Shown here piece by piece: positions 15,309 to 23,438 of a DNA stretch of 40,521 nucleotides. Below the pieces are notes generated by a model. That model was given only the letters and a program-made list of their open reading frames with translations. It searched no databases and was not told the DNA's origin. The DNA comes from CBFHWY01 sp965659675 (lineage in GTDB: Bacteria > Bacteroidota > Bacteroidia > Flavobacteriales_G > Salibacteraceae). Both the position numbers and the translations under genes were made by a program. Each line of letters opens with the position of its first letter. Within the stretch, counting starts at the first letter, position 1. The stretch is taken from NCBI GenBank assembly GCA_965659675.1, contig CBFHWY010000016.1, positions 1 through 40,521 on the forward strand, read 5' to 3'.

Positions 15309-17867
15309 TTAGTCACTGAACTCAAAACGAAGGCAACATAGGTCGCCTTCCTTGTTGATATACAAGAGCTCATCTTCCTTATCAAGGTTAATGTCCCGCA
15401 ATAATACTTGACCAGGCGGCACCCTGAGCTCAGAACGGAGTGCTTGCGCTGATCTGTAGAATTCAAGGTAGGCTTCTGAATTTGCTAAGCCAAAAATACC
15501 CTTACCCAGTGGACTTAATGTATTGCTCACCAGATTAGTGTCTGTGAACTCAAACAATCTCCCACCGGAGAACTCAAGAGCACTTAATTTATGCTTGTCC
15601 TGGATGAGCATTTCATCATAGGAGTCATTATCGATATCAAAGAATTTGAGCATAAAATCTGAACGTGCTCCATTCAACAGGCTTGTCTGTTTTCCTTTGA
15701 GATTGAACTGGACAATGAGGCTGTCAGTCCTGATCACGATCTGCGTTTTTTGATCAGAACTACCCGGACGCACCGCCAATTGCACCTTGTCGCCCATTTC
15801 AAAATCCTTTGAGATCATGCTTCTGAGTTCACCTCTGCGATTGATGCTGAAGATCTTTCCCTTGTCAGTGAGAACAATGATGTGATCGCGACTTCCTAAT
15901 CGGAGGTATTGCGGACTAACCAGGATCCTACCGTCCTTCTTGTAAGCCCAACCTTTTACTTTTTTTCCATCGATATCGTAATTGAATAATTGGCCTGAAT
16001 TTCCCGGGGCAAGGATGCGATAATTACTGTTCTTTTCGTAATCCATCAAGGCGATCCCACATGACAAACCTCCCTCAATTTTGATCGGATATCCCTCTGT
16101 GTTTCTTCCTTTGCGATCGATCAGATAGATGCTCTTTGATGTGGACAACAGTATTTGATACTTGTTATTCTTATAGCGATCGACAATGTAAACTTTTGAG
16201 TTGATCGGCCCATTTAACCGGGTTTCCCAGAGTTTTTTGCCCTTGTTATTGTAGAGGTGAAGTCGATTGTTGACGTCCTGAACAAGAAGCTCATCGGCAT
16301 CACTGTAGTGATTTTTGAATAGATAGATGGACTTTCGAAACTTCGCATCTCCTTTTGCCAACCACAGGTAATTCTGATCTTCCTGAAAATCAGGGTTGTA
16401 TTTTAGATAGATGTGATGAAATATTCTACTGTCTGATTCTCTGCTAAACTGCCACGAGAGCCCTTCAAAGCGCTCCAGATAGCTGCTGTTTCTCTCCCAG
16501 AAGGCTTTGCTTTTTGCAGTGAATAATTGAGATATACGGTCTTTCATCCGGTAAGGACTCAGGTAAATACTATGGCTGCTGCTGCCGAGCAGGTTCTCCT
16601 TAAAACGCTTAAAGCTGTTGCTTTCATTGAGGTTTTTCACTCTTCTTTGATAATCATTTAAAGCTTCAACAGAATTCGTGAAAAGGTGGGCATCATTGAG
16701 ATTTTTATGTACCAAGTTTTCTCCTTCCAGGGGAATGGAGAAAAGGTTTCTCAGCAATTTAGGATAGGTCGCAGCTGTATCAAAGCTTTCCAATCCCCTC
16801 AGAAGCTCTTCGAGTTTAGGGCATTCAGATTTAGAAAGGATGAAATATTCATGGATCGTACTATCAAGTCCGGGTTTGCTCCCGAAGATGAAGCCTCTGC
16901 AACTGGAACATTGCTTGAGTAGATCCTGTACTTCAGGAAATCCATTAGTCGATATGCTATCGACCAGACCTTCTTTGATGTTCAGCTGTTTTTGATTGAA
17001 GTCGCTGCTGTAATAATATGCCGTTTTGCTAAGCATCTGAGCATAGGAACTTTCAAGGCTAACTTCTCCACCTTTTGGGAGCCTTACATCCCCAACGGAG
17101 AAGCCATTCAATTGTATGCTGTTAGACTTAAGCAGCAGATCCAATTCAGTCCATTTTCCCATTTGGGAGAATAGGTTCATTCCTCCACTTAAACTGGTGC
17201 TAAGTCTTGTGATCAACCATTTTGCAATTTCATCGTGATGCAGATAAATGTTGAGCATCTTGTTTTTGCCCCCAACCTGATAAGCATAGTTAAAGGCCTC
17301 ATCATTCTGCAAACCGGTATTTCCTTCCAGGCTACTCTCCATAAGGGCCAGGTCAGTAGGGCTGCTGGAGAGTAACAACAAACCTTCACGGAATTGCAGA
17401 CTAAATTTGAGGTCGGTGAGCTCTAAACTTCCACTCATACTTTCTGGCTCCCAATTCAGGTTTTCTATGGAATTGATCATCTGAATACTGCTTTCCTCAT
17501 CAAAGTCTAGCGGTAGAGGCAGAATAAAGGACCAACTGAGTCCAGTATCGGCATTTAAGGCAAAAGCGATGAAGCGATTGTTTGTAAGCAGCTCTTTTAA
17601 GGCTTCATTAGTATCTGAGAAGGCCCACAACTCGTGGATGTCCTTGAGTAATTCTGAAGATGAGAATTCTTCCCAAATTTGATTGTTGACCTGGATCTCC
17701 TTAAAGGCATTTCCGGCGTCTTTAATGTCTAGTATAAGGGCAGCATTCCGAGGAATAGCCTCATAAGCGGATCGATGTGCATCCTGCTGCTTTTCCAGGT
17801 TGAACAGGGTATATACCACCCCGAAGAGGATGAGTACGATCACTATGAGAAATAGTATCCTGCGCAT
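15309..17867 (-). CDS. Membrane-anchored protein with DUF3352-like N-terminal part and propeller-like C-terminal part
   Basis: 852 aa, not confidently assigned. A single N-terminal membrane segment (~4-21) without a clear cleavage site suggests an inner-membrane anchor facing the periplasm. Residues ~35-480 (AYEAIPRNAALILDIKD..., FIAFALNAD, SFILPLPLDF, LLLLSSSPTDLALMESSLEG) resemble DUF3352-type proteins. Residues ~500-845 contain short repeated blades such as YLIDRKGRNTEGYP, LFNYDIDGKKVKGW, IFSINRRGELR and FDIDNDSYDEMLIQD, as in PQQ/VCBS-type beta-propellers. It starts with ATG, has a candidate promoter at 17900-17927, and is followed at short distance by DUF5723 copy B and CHAT. The likely role is protein-protein interaction or sensing in the periplasm; no enzyme motif was seen. 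Confidence 0.65.
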   Translation of the reverse strand: MRRILFLIVIVLILFGVVYTLFNLEKQQDAHRSAYEAIPRNAALILDIKDAGNAFKEIQVNNQIWEEFSSSELLKDIHELWAFSDTNEALKELLTNNRFIAFALNADTGLSWSFILPLPLDFDEESSIQMINSIENLNWEPESMSGSLELTDLKFSLQFREGLLLLSSSPTDLALMESSLEGNTGLQNDEAFNYAYQVGGKNKMLNIYLHHDEIAKWLITRLSTSLSGGMNLFSQMGKWTELDLLLKSNSIQLNGFSVGDVRLPKGGEVSLESSYAQMLSKTAYYYSSDFNQKQLNIKEGLVDSISTNGFPEVQDLLKQCSSCRGFIFGSKPGLDSTIHEYFILSKSECPKLEELLRGLESFDTAATYPKLLRNLFSIPLEGENLVHKNLNDAHLFTNSVEALNDYQRRVKNLNESNSFKRFKENLLGSSSHSIYLSPYRMKDRISQLFTAKSKAFWERNSSYLERFEGLSWQFSRESDSRIFHHIYLKYNPDFQEDQNYLWLAKGDAKFRKSIYLFKNHYSDADELLVQDVNNRLHLYNNKGKKLWETRLNGPINSKVYIVDRYKNNKYQILLSTSKSIYLIDRKGRNTEGYPIKIEGGLSCGIALMDYEKNSNYRILAPGNSGQLFNYDIDGKKVKGWAYKKDGRILVSPQYLRLGSRDHIIVLTDKGKIFSINRRGELRSMISKDFEMGDKVQLAVRPGSSDQKTQIVIRTDSLIVQFNLKGKQTSLLNGARSDFMLKFFDIDNDSYDEMLIQDKHKLSALEFSGGRLFEFTDTNLVSNTLSPLGKGIFGLANSEAYLEFYRSAQALRSELRVPPGQVLLRDINLDKEDELLYINKEGDLCCLRFEFSD

Positions 17868-17899
17868 ACTACAATGATTACAATTCTCATTACAAGTTA

Positions 17900-17927
17900 G
17901 AAAGATATCTCGTCAATCTTTCAACAA
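17900..17927 (-). promoter_or_regulatory. Putative promoter of the propeller-DUF5723-CHAT operon
   Basis: On the - strand, TTG at 17927-17925 is followed after 17 bases by TATCTTTC at 17907-17900, one mismatch from TAnnTTTG. The gene starts 33 bases further on at 17867. It lies just past the rnhB stop, so the three-gene set could be transcribed separately from rnhB. Confidence 0.42.
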
Positions 17928-17936
17928 AAGAGCTGT

Positions 17937-18533
17937 TCACAGCCCAAGCTCCAGCTGATTGGATTTGAGGTGAAAACTTTTTCGGTGATATGGAGTGCTG
18001 CCAAGACGCTGAAAGGCTTTGATATGCTCGGCGGTTGGGTAACCTTTGTTCTTTTTCCAGGCATATTCTGGAAACTCCAGGTCAAGGTCTTTCATCATGT
18101 CATCCCTGTAGGTCTTTGCCAGAATACTTGCGGCGGCAATGCTCTCAAATTTCCCATCTCCTTTGATCTCACAACTATAGGGGAGATCCTTATAGACCTT
18201 AAATCGATTGCCGTCAACCAGGATGAATTCTGGAACACGGTTCAGCTTATCAATGGCTTTATGCATGGCTAGAAAGGAGGCGTTGAGAATGTTAATCTCG
18301 TCGATCTTTTCATTGTCGACAATACCCACCGCCCATGCCAGCGCCTTAGTTTCGATCTCTTTTCGAAGCTCATAACGCTTTTTTTCGCTGAGTTTCTTTG
18401 AGTCATCCAGACCCTTGATCCGCTTTTTGGGATCTAAGATCACTGCTCCGGCAACAACAGGTCCCGCCAGGCAACCCCTGCCTGCTTCATCAACTCCGAC
18501 CTCTATCCTTCCGGCTTGTAAAAATCGCTTCAA
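17937..18533 (-). CDS. rnhB: Ribonuclease HII
   Basis: Endonuclease that nicks the RNA strand of RNA-DNA hybrids and removes misincorporated ribonucleotides. GVDEAGRGCLAGPVVAGAV carries the DEAGRG signature with the first catalytic acidic pair; LDDSKKLSEKKR, LVDGNRF and SIAAASILAKTYRD are the other conserved blocks. The start chosen is TTG at 18533, which overlaps the glycosyltransferase stop as TTGA. It gives 198 aa, the usual RNase HII length, with about 12 residues before the signature as in Bacteroidota homologs. An ATG at 18587 would add 18 residues that only mirror the glycosyltransferase coding sequence in another frame. Translation is probably coupled to that gene. Confidence 0.95.
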   Translation of the reverse strand: MKRFLQAGRIEVGVDEAGRGCLAGPVVAGAVILDPKKRIKGLDDSKKLSEKKRYELRKEIETKALAWAVGIVDNEKIDEINILNASFLAMHKAIDKLNRVPEFILVDGNRFKVYKDLPYSCEIKGDGKFESIAAASILAKTYRDDMMKDLDLEFPEYAWKKNKGYPTAEHIKAFQRLGSTPYHRKSFHLKSNQLELGL

Positions 18534-19657
18534 AGCTGAAGGGTTTTTTGGATCGTCTCCCACATTCTTTCTGCATTCAGGTCCCAATCGAATGCCTTGA
18601 TTCGCTCAGTTCCTTTTTTGATCAATGCAGATCTGAGTTTTTCATTTTCCGTAATTTTTTCGATTCCCTCGCTGATGGAATCAAGCGAAAAAGGGTCAAC
18701 GAGCAGTGCAGCCTCACCTGCAATCTCTGGCATGGCACTAACATTTGAGGTCAGCACGGGAACTTCGGAAGCAAAGCCTTCCAGAATAGGTACACCAAAT
18801 CCCTCAAAATAAGAAACGTAGCAAAGTCCTTTCGCGGATGCACATAAGGCCTGAAGTTCGCTTAGCGGCAGGCTTCCGGGTCTGATGATATCCTCACTGG
18901 AGTCCAATGCTCTGATCTCTCCTAAAAATTCATCATCCCACATGGCAGAACCAACAAGTACTAACTTGAGATCAGACTTGCTTTTATTCTTGTAGGCATC
19001 AAACGCCAAGCACAGGCGTCGAATATTCTTCCGAGGATGTAATGATCCAACATAGATCAGAAACTCCTGACCATCTGTATATTTCTTGCGAACATTCTCC
19101 TTTGCTTCGTCACCAATCACTTGAAAGCCTGATTTTACACCGTTGTACACCACATCGATCTTTGATTCCTCAATCTTATACTGCTGAACGATATCCGTCT
19201 TCGAGAACTCGCTTACGGTGACAATACGCGTTGCTTTCTGTGCAAAGCGCGGAAAGTTCTCCCTGAAGTATTTTGAGTAGGACTTTGGCATGTCCTCAGG
19301 GTAGTGTTCAAAATTCAAATCGTGGATCACAGCAATTTGTTTGATCCTGGAATTTAATGAGAGGTAACCGTCAAAAGAGACGAATAGGTCGCATTGCTGA
19401 TCCTTTAAAAAGCTGGTGACACTTTTGTTGAACCAATACTTCCATAAAAAAGGGCGACGTGCGGGTGGAAATAGCTTGTGGCTTGTCACGTGCTCACGAT
19501 CGTGGAAGTCAAAGCCCGGTATTGAACGATCATAAATAAGAAGAAAGCTGTGTTCAGGATGCGCATCGATCAATCTTCGTGTGATCTCGTAAGAATACCA
19601 GCCAATACCCTCCATTTTTCCGGGGATGGCTAACCTCATGTTCAAACAGATACGCAT
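18530..19657 (-). CDS. Glycosyltransferase family 4 (GT-B fold) protein
   Basis: 375 aa. The N-terminal domain begins MRICLNMRLA and KMEGIGWYSYEI, the glycine-rich acceptor-side loop of this family. The C-terminal half has FLIYVGSLHPRKNIRRL and the donor-binding motif SYFEGFGVPILEGFAS (EX7E), as in mannosyl- or other hexosyl-transferases using nucleotide sugars. It probably works at the cytoplasmic face in polysaccharide or lipopolysaccharide synthesis, which fits the divergent Wzz and ligase-like genes. Donor and acceptor cannot be read from sequence. ATG at 19657 is kept because the first six residues form the first beta strand; a second ATG exists at 19639. The TGA stop is shared with the TTG start of rnhB. 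Confidence 0.93.
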   Translation of the reverse strand: MRICLNMRLAIPGKMEGIGWYSYEITRRLIDAHPEHSFLLIYDRSIPGFDFHDREHVTSHKLFPPARRPFLWKYWFNKSVTSFLKDQQCDLFVSFDGYLSLNSRIKQIAVIHDLNFEHYPEDMPKSYSKYFRENFPRFAQKATRIVTVSEFSKTDIVQQYKIEESKIDVVYNGVKSGFQVIGDEAKENVRKKYTDGQEFLIYVGSLHPRKNIRRLCLAFDAYKNKSKSDLKLVLVGSAMWDDEFLGEIRALDSSEDIIRPGSLPLSELQALCASAKGLCYVSYFEGFGVPILEGFASEVPVLTSNVSAMPEIAGEAALLVDPFSLDSISEGIEKITENEKLRSALIKKGTERIKAFDWDLNAERMWETIQKTLQL

Positions 19658-19662
19658 CAGAA

Positions 19663-19693
19663 CTAAGGTAAAGATTTTGCCCTTGCTAACAAG
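19663..19693 (-). promoter_or_regulatory. Possible glycosyltransferase promoter
   Basis: On the - strand, TTG (19693-19691), then 20 bases, then TACCTTAG (19670-19663), one mismatch from TAnnTTTG. The ATG follows only 5 bases later, so the transcript would be nearly leaderless. Confidence 0.3.
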
Positions 19694-19747
19694 TGAACAA
19701 TTTTATTGGGAAGACTGCGTTCCATGATGGCCCTAAGTATTATTGAA

Positions 19748-19755
19748 TAGCTTTG
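19748..19755 (+). promoter_or_regulatory. Putative -7 box (TAGCTTTG) of the Wzz-ligase pair
   Basis: TAGCTTTG matches TAnnTTTG exactly, 24 bases before the ATG at 19780. It also shows that a TTG at 19753 is unlikely to be a start codon, since it lies inside the box. No -33 TTG at the usual distance. Confidence 0.35.
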
Positions 19756-19779
19756 CAAACTTCTAATTCAGAGCACATC

Positions 19780-20799
19780 ATGACAGAAAAAAGCATGCAA
19801 TCAAAGGATCTTGACAGTACGAATCTGGTCATTTTCCTTCTGAGATATCGCAAGATACTCATCATCGTTTCTCTAGTTGCCGCAATTGTTTCGGCAATCG
19901 TTTCGCTTCTCATGGAAGAAAGGTACCTCTCCACGGTGATATTCTTCCCGGCAAATACTTCTTCAGTTTCAAAGGCAGTGATGACTGAGGATGTCACGGG
20001 GAAGAATGATATTGTGGCCTTTGGTGAAGAAGAGCAGGCAGAGCAGATGTTGCAAATTCTGTATTCTGATGTGATCAGAAATAAGGTGATCGAAAAATAT
20101 GATCTGATGAATCATTATGAGATCGATCAGGACGATGAATACAAGCTGACAAAATTGATCAAGACCTGGGAAGACCGGGTTTCATTCAAGCGTACAGAGT
20201 TCATGTCTATTCGCATAGATGTATTGGACAAAGACCCTCAAATGGCGGCCGATATAGCTAATGAGATCGCTCGTTTGGTGGATGAGGCAAAGAACCGCAT
20301 GCAGCAAGATCGCGCCAGAGAGGCGCTAAAGGTCATCGAGGAAGAGTATTTCAAAATGAGGGATCACATGAAAGAAGTGGATGACTCACTCACCCAAATT
20401 CGCGAGAAGGGAGTACTTGAATACGAGAAACAGGTGGAGATGCTCTCAGAAAAGTTTTATGAGGCCATTGCCAATGGAAATAGCAGGGCGGTCAATGTAC
20501 TGCAATCAAAGCTAGATACCCTGGCAAAGTATGGTAGTGCCTATAATGCGCTTGCCGACAATGCAGAATATGAGCGCGAACGTTTGATCCTTTTGCGTTC
20601 AAAATATGAGGAAACCACGGTGGATGCCACCAAGGATGTTCCTCACAAATTTGTGGTGAATCAGGCCTGGCCTTCAGAGAAGAAAGCTTACCCAATTCGA
20701 TGGCTTATCGTTGTGGTGAGTACTTTTTCTGCATTTCTGCTTACGGTCCTTGGGATCATTGCATCTGAGAACTACAAGCGATTCACGACTAAGGTCTGA
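19780..20799 (+). CDS. Wzz-type polysaccharide chain-length regulator (inner membrane)
   Basis: 339 aa from ATG at 19780; a TTG-initiated extension to 19753 was rejected because it overlaps a promoter box. Topology is typical of polysaccharide co-polymerases: a cytosolic N-terminus, TM1 at ~26-45, a long periplasmic helical coiled-coil region (~60-280; RAREALKVIEEEYFKMRDHM), then a proline-containing segment AWPSEKKAYPIRW leading into TM2 (~303-325), and a short cytosolic tail. There is no tyrosine-kinase domain, so it resembles Wzz more than Wzc. It would set the length of the polymer made by the polymerase-like protein encoded two bases downstream. It contacts its partners in the inner membrane; the exact polymer (O-antigen or exopolysaccharide) is unknown. 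Confidence 0.85.
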   Translation: MTEKSMQSKDLDSTNLVIFLLRYRKILIIVSLVAAIVSAIVSLLMEERYLSTVIFFPANTSSVSKAVMTEDVTGKNDIVAFGEEEQAEQMLQILYSDVIRNKVIEKYDLMNHYEIDQDDEYKLTKLIKTWEDRVSFKRTEFMSIRIDVLDKDPQMAADIANEIARLVDEAKNRMQQDRAREALKVIEEEYFKMRDHMKEVDDSLTQIREKGVLEYEKQVEMLSEKFYEAIANGNSRAVNVLQSKLDTLAKYGSAYNALADNAEYERERLILLRSKYEETTVDATKDVPHKFVVNQAWPSEKKAYPIRWLIVVVSTFSAFLLTVLGIIASENYKRFTTKV

Positions 20800-20801
20800 T
20801 C

Positions 20802-22238
20802 TTGGCCTCCCTTGCTATCCATAAGAAGATTCTTTACCTGGGTATTGGGCTCTTTATTTTGCTCAATGCGGTTCTGACCTATTTTGATGTTTGGTGGTTC
20901 AACGCATTGCCCGTTGCACTGTTGATCGTGGGTATTGCATTGTTCAGGACCGACCTATTACTTTTCCTCATCGTTTTCGCCACTCCACTTTCGGTGAACC
21001 TCGAAGAACTGGAATTTGGCTTGGGGGTTCACCTACCCACTGAGCCTTTGATGTTTGGTGCCATGCTGGTCTTTCTCACCAAGTTGTTCTACGACTGGAA
21101 ATTTGATAAACGCATTGCGACTCACCCCGTAAGTATTGCGATCTACCTGAATCTGATTTGGATATTCATTGCCATTTTTCCCAGTGAATTACCCCTTGTC
21201 AGCATAAAATTCCTCGTTTCCAGGATGTGGTTTGTGATCAGCTTCTATTTCATGGCCACCTTGCTTTTCAAGAACATTGATAACATCGAGCGCTTTTTGT
21301 GGATCTATATCATCCCACTTTCTGGTGTGATCATCTATACCATCATCAATCATGCACTTAGGGGATTTGCGGAAAAACCCGCGCATTGGGTAATGCAACC
21401 ATTTTTTAAGGATCATACCTCATATGGTGCCATTATTGCCATGTTCATCCCTATTTCATGGTCCTTTGCTTTTAACCCCAAACTCAGTTTGAATACCAAA
21501 ATTTTGAATGGATTCTTCTTCTCGATCTTAATTGCAGGGGTGATCTTTTCATACACAAGAGCAGCATGGGTGAGCCTTGTGGCTGCTTTGGTGATCTATT
21601 TTCTGATCTTTTTTAAGGTTAAACTGAAGGTGCTGCTGGTTACTGTGGGCTTTGCGCTCTTCCTCTTCTTTAACTTCCAGAATGAGATCATTATGGCTCT
21701 GGAGAAGAATAAGCAAGATTCATCCGGAAACATTGCTGAACATGTCGAATCGATCTCAAATATTGCTTCGGATGCCTCAAACCTCGAACGAATCAATAGA
21801 TGGAGCTGTGCGCTTAGGATGTATGCTGAAAAGCCTGTTTTTGGTCATGGTCCAGGAACTTACGCTTTCCTTTACGCACCTTATCAGCACTCCTCTCAGT
21901 TGACCATTATCAGCACAAACTTTGGTGATGGTGGAAATGCACATAGCGAGTATTTTGGTCCGCTTGCAGAAACAGGCACTCTGGGAACTATTACTTTTAT
22001 TCTGATCATCTTCTTTGTCTTTTTTAGAGGGATCAGGCTTTATCAAAGACTAGAAGATCAGCGCTTAAAGAGTTTGACCATGGGAGTGATCATCGGTTTG
22101 TCTACCTACTTTATTCATGGCTTTCTGAATAACTTTCTCGATACAGATAAGGCTTCGGTACCGGTTTGGGGCTTTATAGCAATTTTGGTGGCAATTGAAG
22201 TATTCCACGAGAAGTCATACAAAGCGGACACAGAGTAG
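20802..22238 (+). CDS. O-antigen ligase / Wzy-type polymerase family protein
   Basis: 478 aa, about 11-12 transmembrane segments. The C-terminal part contains the Wzy_C/O-antigen ligase signature: YTRAAWVSLVAAL in a membrane helix, then the periplasmic loop RINRWSCALRMYAEKPVFGHGPGTY and GNAHSEYFGPLAETG with the conserved histidine. Such proteins either polymerise O-units or transfer glycans to lipid A or proteins; these cannot be separated from sequence. The start is TTG at 20802, two bases after the Wzz stop: an in-frame TAA occurs at 20790-20792 and no ATG appears before the first membrane segment. The 3' end overlaps the convergent phosphatase gene by 24 bases (22215-22238). Confidence 0.88.
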   Translation: MASLAIHKKILYLGIGLFILLNAVLTYFDVWWFNALPVALLIVGIALFRTDLLLFLIVFATPLSVNLEELEFGLGVHLPTEPLMFGAMLVFLTKLFYDWKFDKRIATHPVSIAIYLNLIWIFIAIFPSELPLVSIKFLVSRMWFVISFYFMATLLFKNIDNIERFLWIYIIPLSGVIIYTIINHALRGFAEKPAHWVMQPFFKDHTSYGAIIAMFIPISWSFAFNPKLSLNTKILNGFFFSILIAGVIFSYTRAAWVSLVAALVIYFLIFFKVKLKVLLVTVGFALFLFFNFQNEIIMALEKNKQDSSGNIAEHVESISNIASDASNLERINRWSCALRMYAEKPVFGHGPGTYAFLYAPYQHSSQLTIISTNFGDGGNAHSEYFGPLAETGTLGTITFILIIFFVFFRGIRLYQRLEDQRLKSLTMGVIIGLSTYFIHGFLNNFLDTDKASVPVWGFIAILVAIEVFHEKSYKADTE

Positions 22239-23438
22239 GGCGACATCATCGTCGCGGTCTATCCTGCCAGAAAAGAGCAAACTTTCCTCCAACACAGTTC
22301 GTTGGATCTCTTCCAATGACTGATCGAGCTTCGTTTTTAATAATATCTTCTCTAGACCATCTTCAGACAGCCACTCATTTTCGTTGTAGACATCGATCAA
22401 CCCATCGGTATAACAGAAAAGTACATCTCCGGCTTTTACCTCCACTTCCTGAATTCTTATATCCTGATCGGTCCTAACCCCAAGGGGTGAGCAGCTGCTC
22501 TTAAGGGCCCTGATTCCCGAACCATTCAGAAGAAATTGTTCTGGGTGGCCAGCATTGATGAAACGCAAGGTTTTTTCCTGCGGATCATATTCAGCCATGA
22601 AAAGGGTGATGAATTTATCTTCAAGTTCAAGTCGATTCAGGTTCTTATTCAAGGCTTTAAAGATTCGCTCTATGGAAGTTTCATAGAGGCATGTTGATCG
22701 AAAGAAGGCCTGCAGATTCGACATGATGAGTGCCGCTGAGGTTCCTTTACCCGATATGTCAGCGATCAAAAAGATGTGATTGCCATTTTTATTTCTTACC
22801 ACATCGTAATAGTCTCCACCAATATTGTGGTGAGTTTGCATGATCGCGGCAGACTCAAAATTTTCATTTTCTGGAATGGGAGAGGGGAGAAGGCTCCTTT
22901 GGATCTTGGCCGCTAACTCCATTTCACGTGATTCACCTTCCTTTTTTAGCTGTTCCTTGAATAGGCGCTTATTCTCAATGGCAACAACAACCAGATTGGC
23001 CAGGGTTTGGATGAAATTCAGATTCCTGATGATCGGACTAAACTCATTTTCATCTTTGTTCTCCTTGAGAAGGATATATCCCAGAGCACGCTCTTTATGA
23101 TAAACAGGGATCAGATAATCAAAACCCGAGAGCTTTGATTCTTGCTCATTGATCAAGGCTTTGAGATCCTTGTATTGAAGCAGGTGATCCTTTACATTGA
23201 TTTCCTTGTCCTGTTCTGACAAAGCTTTTGAAAACACCCGCACCCAACTGCGATCAATGGACCGGTAAAAAGCATATTTTTTGATTCCCAGATCACTAAA
23301 CAGAATCTTCTCAAAGAGCTGATATAATTCTGAAGCTTTCCGGTTATTGTTAATTGCTGTGGTTAAGGCAAGCAGCTCTTTCAAAAGAGTTTTACTCTCC
23401 TTTACTTTAAGCTTAAGAAGAGATTCTGACCTCGACAT
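22215..23438 (-). CDS. GAF domain - SpoIIE-type PP2C serine/threonine phosphatase
   Basis: 407 aa, cytosolic. Residues ~30-175 fit a GAF-like sensory domain (LFEKILFSDLGIKKYAFYR ... FIQTLANLVVVAIENKRLF). A short helical linker, EMELAAKIQRSLLP, introduces the RsbU/SpoIIE phosphatase domain (~200-405). Metal-binding acidic residues are in HHNIGGDYYDV, LIADISGKGTSAAL, LFCYTDGLIDV and the terminal RDDDVALLCV. Such phosphatases dephosphorylate STAS anti-anti-sigma factors in partner-switching pathways, but no STAS or kinase gene is present here. The ATG shares a base with the stop of the upstream lpxD-like gene (TAATG), so it is the last gene of the lipid A operon. The signal sensed by the GAF-like part is unknown. 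Confidence 0.9.
   Translation of the reverse strand: MSRSESLLKLKVKESKTLLKELLALTTAINNNRKASELYQLFEKILFSDLGIKKYAFYRSIDRSWVRVFSKALSEQDKEINVKDHLLQYKDLKALINEQESKLSGFDYLIPVYHKERALGYILLKENKDENEFSPIIRNLNFIQTLANLVVVAIENKRLFKEQLKKEGESREMELAAKIQRSLLPSPIPENENFESAAIMQTHHNIGGDYYDVVRNKNGNHIFLIADISGKGTSAALIMSNLQAFFRSTCLYETSIERIFKALNKNLNRLELEDKFITLFMAEYDPQEKTLRFINAGHPEQFLLNGSGIRALKSSCSPLGVRTDQDIRIQEVEVKAGDVLFCYTDGLIDVYNENEWLSEDGLEKILLKTKLDQSLEEIQRTVLEESLLFSGRIDRDDDVALLCVRFV

Noticed and set aside
18534..18587. ATG-initiated N-terminal extension of rnhB
   Set aside because: The 18 added residues overlap the glycosyltransferase coding sequence in another frame and have no counterpart in RNase HII homologs; the TTGA overlap start fits the family length.
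19753..19779. TTG-initiated extension of the Wzz-type protein
   Set aside because: The TTG lies within a TAGCTTTG promoter box and an ATG nine codons later gives a normal N-terminus.
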